Part shown: piece by piece, positions 15,279-19,212 of the stretch
Numbering within the stretch: position 1 is the stretch's first letter
Layout of the letters: the number at the start of each line of letters is the position of its first letter
NCBI RefSeq assembly: GCF_900549175.1
Contig: NZ_URNN01000055.1
Coordinates: forward strand, 1 to 19,212
Reading direction: 5' to 3'
Length of the DNA stretch: 19,212 nucleotides
Source of the DNA: an uncultured Prevotella sp.
GTDB taxonomy: Bacteria > Bacteroidota > Bacteroidia > Bacteroidales > Bacteroidaceae
Notes under the pieces: model-generated
What the model was told of the DNA's origin: nothing
What the model saw: only the letters and a program-made list of their open reading frames with translations
The model's database searches: none
Made by a program: the position numbers and the translations under genes

Positions 15279-18200
15279 TCATTTAGCCTCGGGATTGGTG
15301 AACGACGCCTTCAGCGTGGGCATGTACTCGGCACGGTTGTCGCACTTGAAGTAACCCTCAAACTGTGTCTTGGCCTCGCCCGACACGGTGAGCACGAGGT
15401 GGTTCCAGCCCTGCTTCAGCGGCAGCTCCTTGTATTCCGTCTCGCGTCCGTTCTCGTTGGCCGGCTTCACGTCGGTGCCGCCGATGGAGAGCGTGGTCTT
15501 CTTGGCTTTGAGGAAGAGCGTGAGCTTGGGCACGTTGGGCTCGATGAGCAGGTCGTCGAGCGGACGGTTGCTGTAGACGTAGAACTCCAGTCGGTAGCCC
15601 TCGCCGTCGGGTGTGAGACGGTCGCGTGTCACGACGGGGAAGCCCAGACGGTTGTCGCGCAGGAAGAACACCTCGTTGGGGTTTATCTCCAGTGCCTTGC
15701 AGGCAACGCCGGCCGTGGCGAGCATCGTCTTCATGGCGTTATATCCCTTCTCGGAGTTGGCGAAGTCGGTGAGCGTGCTCACGATGTATGTGGCGGCGCC
15801 GCTCTGCAGACGGGCGATGACTGCCGTGGGAGCCGTACACTCATACTCGCTGCGGATGGTTCCGGCCGTCTTTATCTCCTCGGCGCGCTTGTTCCAGCGG
15901 CGCCAGTCGGTGCGGCAGGCGTTCAGCAGTACGTCGCCCTCGTCGACGAAGTCGCCCGAGAGGGAGAACTTGGCGGCATCGGCCTGCTGAAGCTCGCAGA
16001 AATAGAAGTCGCTGTTGTTCAGGCCGCGGGTGATTGACTTCTGCTCGGGCAGGAACGACGAGCGTTTCAGCTCGCCTACAGCCAGTGTCTTGGGCAGAAC
16101 GGCGTTCATCGAGGCAACGGTCTCGGGCGTCACGCCCCAAATCCACACATGTACGCCCTTGGCTGTGGCTGTCTTGACCATGGCGGCATCGGCAGCCGAC
16201 AACGCCTTGCTGCCGTCAACGATGATGAGCGCACGGGCGGGAGTCTTTATCTTTGAGGTGAAGATGACGCCCTGGGCGTCGAAGATGGAGCGTATCTTCC
16301 CGTCGGCAGGACCCACGAAAAGCACTTCGGCATATTTCTGTGTGGCGGCTACGGCAGCGGGAGCCTCATACTTGGCCTTGTCGGCCACGGCCCACTCCGA
16401 CCATGCTGCGGCATCGCCGGCGTTGGCGGCACGCAGGGCGTCGAACATCGGCCACGTCTGATAGAGCGGCAGCGACGGGTCGTAGCCGGGGTTGAACGTG
16501 GTGCAGTAGGGACCCACGCGCTCGGGCTGTACGCCGGGCACACCCTCTTTATACTCGGTGAAGAAGATACCGTCGTCCAGCGTCGGCGCGGCGGTGAGGT
16601 CTTTCTTGCCTAATGGCAGCGGCTTGAGCGCATACCACGCCATGTTGAACACGGTGCTGTAAGCGGCGCCCATCGAGCGCATGTCGCGGATAAGTCCGTA
16701 GCACTCCGTGGCCAGTCCTTCCATACGTCCCTCCATGCTCTCGTAGGCACGCTCGCCGTTGACCTTGGCTATCTGCTCGGGCGTACCGTAGTAGGCCATG
16801 CTGGTCTCGCCGATGCCCCAGGGCTTGCCGATGTTCTTCCAGTTCTTCATCGAGTTGAGGTCGCCGTAGTGGCCCACGGTGGTGGGCAGTATGCCGTCGC
16901 CGTCGTCCTCGCCGTCGGAGGAAATCCACGGGCGTGTGGGGTCAGCATTGCGCACAATGTCGCGCCACTCCTCCCAAGCCTTCTTCTGCTGCGGCATGAG
17001 GTCGGGGCGTGAGAATACGTAGAGGATGACGGGCTTGTTCTCGTTGGAGATGCTCCATCCGAAGACGGAGGGATGGTTGCGGTCGCGCTCTATGAAGCGC
17101 TTCAGGTGGTCTTTGGAGTGAGCCCAGAACAGCTCGCTGTCGAGTTTCGGACCGCCGTCGCTGGCCCAGTTGGCCGTCTCGTCGAGTATGCAGATGCCCA
17201 GCTCGTCGGCCATGTCCATGTAGAAGCGGGGATATACCTGGGCGTGCAGACGCACGGCGTTGGCGTTCATGTCCTTGATGGCCGTGTACCATGCCCAGGC
17301 ATAGCGGCGGGTCATCTGCGGTATGCCCTGGAAGTGCCACGAGTCGCCCTTCAGCGGATAGGGCCGGCCGTTGAGACACTGCTCCGTGCCGCGGAATGTC
17401 CATTCGCGCCATCCGAAACGCTCGTATTTCACGTCGATGACGTTCTTTCCCTGACGGAGGCTGAGCAACAGCGCATTGAGGTTGGGGTGCTCCGGAGTCC
17501 AGAGGTCGAGCTCGCCCTCTTTCACAGGAATCTCAACGGTGACCTTGGCCTTTCTGCCGGCCTCAACCTTCACGGCGGGCTGGGTCTTGCCGAGCTTGCG
17601 TGCGCCGAGTTCCCATGCCGGCACGGGAGCGGTGAGCACGTCGGTGCCGGCCTTGTTTATCCATTTATATATGTCGGCCTGAAGCTGCACCGACGCTGTC
17701 TTTTGGCCGTTGTTCTCGACGGTCACCTCCAGACAGAGCTTGTTCTGCGACACGAGCGGCTTTACATAGACGTCGCTGACGTTCACCTTCGGCACGGCGG
17801 TGAGGAACACGTCCTGCCAGATACCGTTGGCATGATAGCCCCACATAGAGCCGGCGGGCAGGATGCGGCGGCCGATGGTCGACTTGTCCTCGAAAAGCCA
17901 CTGGCTGCGCACGCCGACGAGTATCTCGTTCGCGCCACCTATATTAATGGCGTCGGTCACGTCGATGTCGAACGGCAGGAAGAGGTCGAAGTTCTCGCCA
18001 ACCTTCTTTCCGTTGACGTAAACCTCAGCCATTCCGGCCACGGCCTCGAAGTGGAGCTTCACGGTCTCGCCGCTCCAGTCGGCCGGCACGTTGACGGTCT
18101 TCTTCATCCACGCCATCTTCACGCTCTCCCACTCCTTCGGATATGAGGGGTAGTTGCGGTGGTCGGGGCCTTCGAGATTGCGGAAGGCAAAATCGTTGAT

Positions 18201-18503
18201 GTTCCACGGCGATGGAATCTTTATGCGGGTCTTGTCCCACTTGCCGGCCTCGGGCTGCGTCAGCTCGGGAGCCTTGTCCTTGCCCTGCTTGAAGCCCTTG
18301 GGCAGCGGCACGGCCTGGAAATCCCAGTAGCCGTTGAGACAAATCTCATGACGATACTGCGTCTCGGTCTTGTTCACCAGTCCTTCACTCGGGGCGAAGA
18401 CGCCGGTGAACACCGTCTTCTGTGCGTCGGCTTTCGGGCTTACCACAGCCATAAGCATCAACAGCACGCCAAGTGTTGTTACTCTTGTTTTTTTCATATT
18501 CAT
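15279..18503 (-). CDS. GH2-family glycosidase with GATase-like and C-terminal beta-sandwich regions
   Basis: 1,074 residues with a signal peptide (1-27, cleaved near ADA/Q), so periplasmic or exported. Sugar-binding jelly roll about 50-240 (NGYWDFQ, VEVYVNGKKVGE-type strand near 158-170), immunoglobulin-like domain about 241-370, TIM barrel from about 371. Barrel motifs include NAVRLHAQVYPRFYMDMAD near 415-433, the acid/base Glu488 in WSISNEN, and the probable nucleophile Glu566 in WGIGETS. The family includes beta-galactosidases, -mannosidases and -glucuronidases; I cannot choose. After residue 720 come an alpha/beta segment (EVLFVGPADGK to VHVWIWGVTPE, 726-794) like a glutamine-amidotransferase-type domain and a final beta-sandwich (about 965-1050, GWNHLVLTVSGE). 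The start could also be the ATG at 18497. It stands alone, 350 bp from the next gene. Confidence 0.9.
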   Translation of the reverse strand: MNMKKTRVTTLGVLLMLMAVVSPKADAQKTVFTGVFAPSEGLVNKTETQYRHEICLNGYWDFQAVPLPKGFKQGKDKAPELTQPEAGKWDKTRIKIPSPWNINDFAFRNLEGPDHRNYPSYPKEWESVKMAWMKKTVNVPADWSGETVKLHFEAVAGMAEVYVNGKKVGENFDLFLPFDIDVTDAINIGGANEILVGVRSQWLFEDKSTIGRRILPAGSMWGYHANGIWQDVFLTAVPKVNVSDVYVKPLVSQNKLCLEVTVENNGQKTASVQLQADIYKWINKAGTDVLTAPVPAWELGARKLGKTQPAVKVEAGRKAKVTVEIPVKEGELDLWTPEHPNLNALLLSLRQGKNVIDVKYERFGWREWTFRGTEQCLNGRPYPLKGDSWHFQGIPQMTRRYAWAWYTAIKDMNANAVRLHAQVYPRFYMDMADELGICILDETANWASDGGPKLDSELFWAHSKDHLKRFIERDRNHPSVFGWSISNENKPVILYVFSRPDLMPQQKKAWEEWRDIVRNADPTRPWISSDGEDDGDGILPTTVGHYGDLNSMKNWKNIGKPWGIGETSMAYYGTPEQIAKVNGERAYESMEGRMEGLATECYGLIRDMRSMGAAYSTVFNMAWYALKPLPLGKKDLTAAPTLDDGIFFTEYKEGVPGVQPERVGPYCTTFNPGYDPSLPLYQTWPMFDALRAANAGDAAAWSEWAVADKAKYEAPAAVAATQKYAEVLFVGPADGKIRSIFDAQGVIFTSKIKTPARALIIVDGSKALSAADAAMVKTATAKGVHVWIWGVTPETVASMNAVLPKTLAVGELKRSSFLPEQKSITRGLNNSDFYFCELQQADAAKFSLSGDFVDEGDVLLNACRTDWRRWNKRAEEIKTAGTIRSEYECTAPTAVIARLQSGAATYIVSTLTDFANSEKGYNAMKTMLATAGVACKALEINPNEVFFLRDNRLGFPVVTRDRLTPDGEGYRLEFYVYSNRPLDDLLIEPNVPKLTLFLKAKKTTLSIGGTDVKPANENGRETEYKELPLKQGWNHLVLTVSGEAKTQFEGYFKCDNRAEYMPTLKASFTNPEAK

Positions 18504-18516
18504 ATTTTTAAGTTTT

Positions 18517-18524
18517 TAAATATA
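18517..18524 (-). promoter_or_regulatory. Possible weak -7 box (TATATTTA) for the GH2 gene
   Basis: The minus strand reads TATATTTA, seven of eight against TAnnTTTG. It lies 14 bases before the ATG at 18503, which would give a leader of under 10 bases, shorter than for the other two promoters here. The AT-rich setting makes chance matches likely. If real, the 22-bp-spaced repeats would lie about 60-115 bases upstream of the transcription start, a normal place for an activator. Confidence 0.25.
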
Positions 18525-18572
18525 CACATTCTTTTCCAAAAAAAGCACTTCCCTTTTCAAGAAAATCCTCAG

Positions 18573-18625
18573 TTTCCGGTTATGCCAATCGTTATTTCCG
18601 GTTCATGCAACCGATGTTTCCGGTT
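18573..18625 (-). promoter_or_regulatory. Three 9-bp direct repeats at exact 22-bp spacing, likely operator
   Basis: The plus strand carries TTTCCGGTT (minus AACCGGAAA) at 18573-18581, 18595-18603 and 18617-18625. The period is exactly 22 bp, about two helical turns, so all copies face the same side. The first two units also share ATGC-AA-CG in the spacer with one base shift. The array ends 70 bases upstream of the GH2 start and fits a regulator that binds direct repeats, such as an AraC-type domain of a hybrid two-component system. No such gene is in the window. Confidence 0.6.
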
Positions 18626-18630
18626 TTAAG

Positions 18631-18662
18631 AAATCACTCCCTCCTCACGGAGAGAGTGATTT
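18631..18662 (+). terminator. Strong hairpin followed by a T-run
   Basis: AAATCACTC at 18631-18639 pairs with GAGTGATTT at 18654-18662. After one mismatch, CTCC (18641-18644) pairs with GGAG (18649-18652) over a TCAC loop. The plus strand then reads TTTAG, making an intrinsic terminator in that direction, though no plus-strand gene precedes it. On the minus strand it is followed by CTTAAAA, weaker as a terminator but lying between a possible upstream promoter (18788-18795) and the GH2 gene. Confidence 0.5.
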
Positions 18663-18670
18663 TTAGATTT

Positions 18671-18740
18671 ACCAAAAACTACTAATTACCACTAACCTCT
18701 GAAGATTACTTACTTTTAACTATTAACTACTAACTAAAAC
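18671..18740. repeat. AT-rich low-complexity stretch of ACTAA/TTAACTA units
   Basis: The plus strand is built of loose short repeats such as ACTACTAATTACCACTAACC and TTAACTATTAACTACTAAC. No reading frame or defined hairpin is seen. It looks like slippage-derived intergenic sequence. Confidence 0.5.
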
Positions 18741-18787
18741 ACTGTCATGAATAACTCACAGTTTCGCATCTGTTCGTTTTACGGATG

Positions 18788-18795
18788 CAAAGTAA
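18788..18795 (-). promoter_or_regulatory. Near-consensus promoter box (TTACTTTG), distant from GH2
   Basis: The minus strand reads TTACTTTGCATCCG, one base off TAnnTTTG and with the GCA that often follows it. It is 285 bases from the GH2 start, so a transcript from here would carry a long leader including the low-complexity stretch, the hairpin at 18631-18662 and the 22-bp repeats. An imperfect inverted repeat (GCATCTG, CGGATGC; 18767-18788) overlaps its edge. Confidence 0.3.
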
Positions 18796-19212
18796 GTGTC
18801 GGAGTATTAAAAACCGTCTATAATTGCACTTAATTTGAAATTAATATCAGGTAAAACGCGTTTTTTATTCAGAAAAAGCCTTTTTTATGACGAATATTAA
18901 GGTGGATTAAGGTGAATATGGCAAAATAATATGTCCTCCCCGTTATCATATTAATGGTAGGGTCATAGTCTTGTCTTTGACCGCATATAATATGAATTTT
19001 GTGTGGCGCAATGAAGAGCCACGATTTAACAATTCATGAAGGAATTTTACTTTAACGTATGTTAAACGGCACCCTGACCGCGAATTCCGCACTACGACGC
19101 GAAATACGCGATTTTTCGCAAAAATGGGGAGCACTGACAGTCAATAAGTTACGTGAATGTTAATTTGTCAACATAGCAGAGAGACCCTCCTCTTGCTCCG
19201 TTTAGGCCGTAC
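18796..19212. other. AT-rich intergenic DNA, no convincing gene
   Basis: No frame here has a credible start, length or composition. A 62-residue minus frame at 18946-19134 has no signal or motif. Small inverted repeats are present: GTGGC...GCCAC near 19003-19022, and GCGAAA...TTTCGC near 19099-19119. From the right edge two minus frames stay open for only 14 and 20 residues (one ends RRVSLLC), so the C-terminus of an upstream gene might enter the window, but nothing identifies it. Confidence 0.4.

Noticed and set aside
18946..19134. 62-codon minus-strand frame near the right edge
   Set aside because: AT-rich, no signal or motif, and no promoter or context to support it.
1..19212. tRNA, rRNA, CRISPR array, insertion sequence or prophage genes
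   Set aside because: I saw no cloverleaf-like sequence, no regularly spaced long repeat array, and no transposase, integrase or phage protein. The only array is the three-copy 9-mer set, which is too short for CRISPR.

Overview
The window looks like Bacteroidota DNA, most likely a gut or oral Prevotella-type Bacteroidales. The reasons are a SusC/SusD pair, lipoprotein signals of the C-[ST]-x-D type, TAnnTTTG-like promoter boxes, no Shine-Dalgarno sequences in front of the genes, and secreted proteins ending in a sorting-like tail (Y-x-L-[SN]-G ...). All eight sizeable genes lie on the minus strand. The long open frames on the plus strand are antisense shadows.

Read in the direction of transcription, from high to low coordinates, 18504-19212 is non-coding. 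It holds three copies of a 9-bp motif spaced exactly 22 bp, a strong hairpin and AT-rich low-complexity DNA. Next comes a GH2 enzyme with an unusual C-terminus (15279-18503). A 350-bp gap with a large inverted repeat and a promoter follows. Then a tight run: a tandem beta-helix enzyme with an F5/8C domain (11635-14928), a GH43 enzyme (10629-11594) and a GH71/99-like enzyme (9353-10615). A second promoter drives SusC (5847-9173), SusD (3772-5820) and a surface lipoprotein that looks like a GH99-type barrel lacking its catalytic acids (2383-3723). A 206-bp gap with a perfect 30-bp inverted repeat precedes a Pmp-like beta-helix protein (110-2176).

Together this is a polysaccharide utilization locus. 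SusC and SusD would capture and import oligosaccharides, helped on the surface by the lipoprotein. The beta-helix enzyme probably cuts polymer, and GH43, GH71/99-like and GH2 trim the products. The substrate cannot be read from the window. No regulator gene is present, but the 22-bp-spaced repeats look like an operator.

The left end is anomalous. At about position 490 the Pmp-like protein leaves its normal sorting tail mid-motif and continues into 126 residues of charged helical sequence unlike the rest. Beyond its stop lie a perfect 9-bp hairpin and a start codon behind a textbook AAGGAGG Shine-Dalgarno, a Firmicutes habit. Bases 1-490 are therefore probably from another source, by an assembly chimera or a real insertion.
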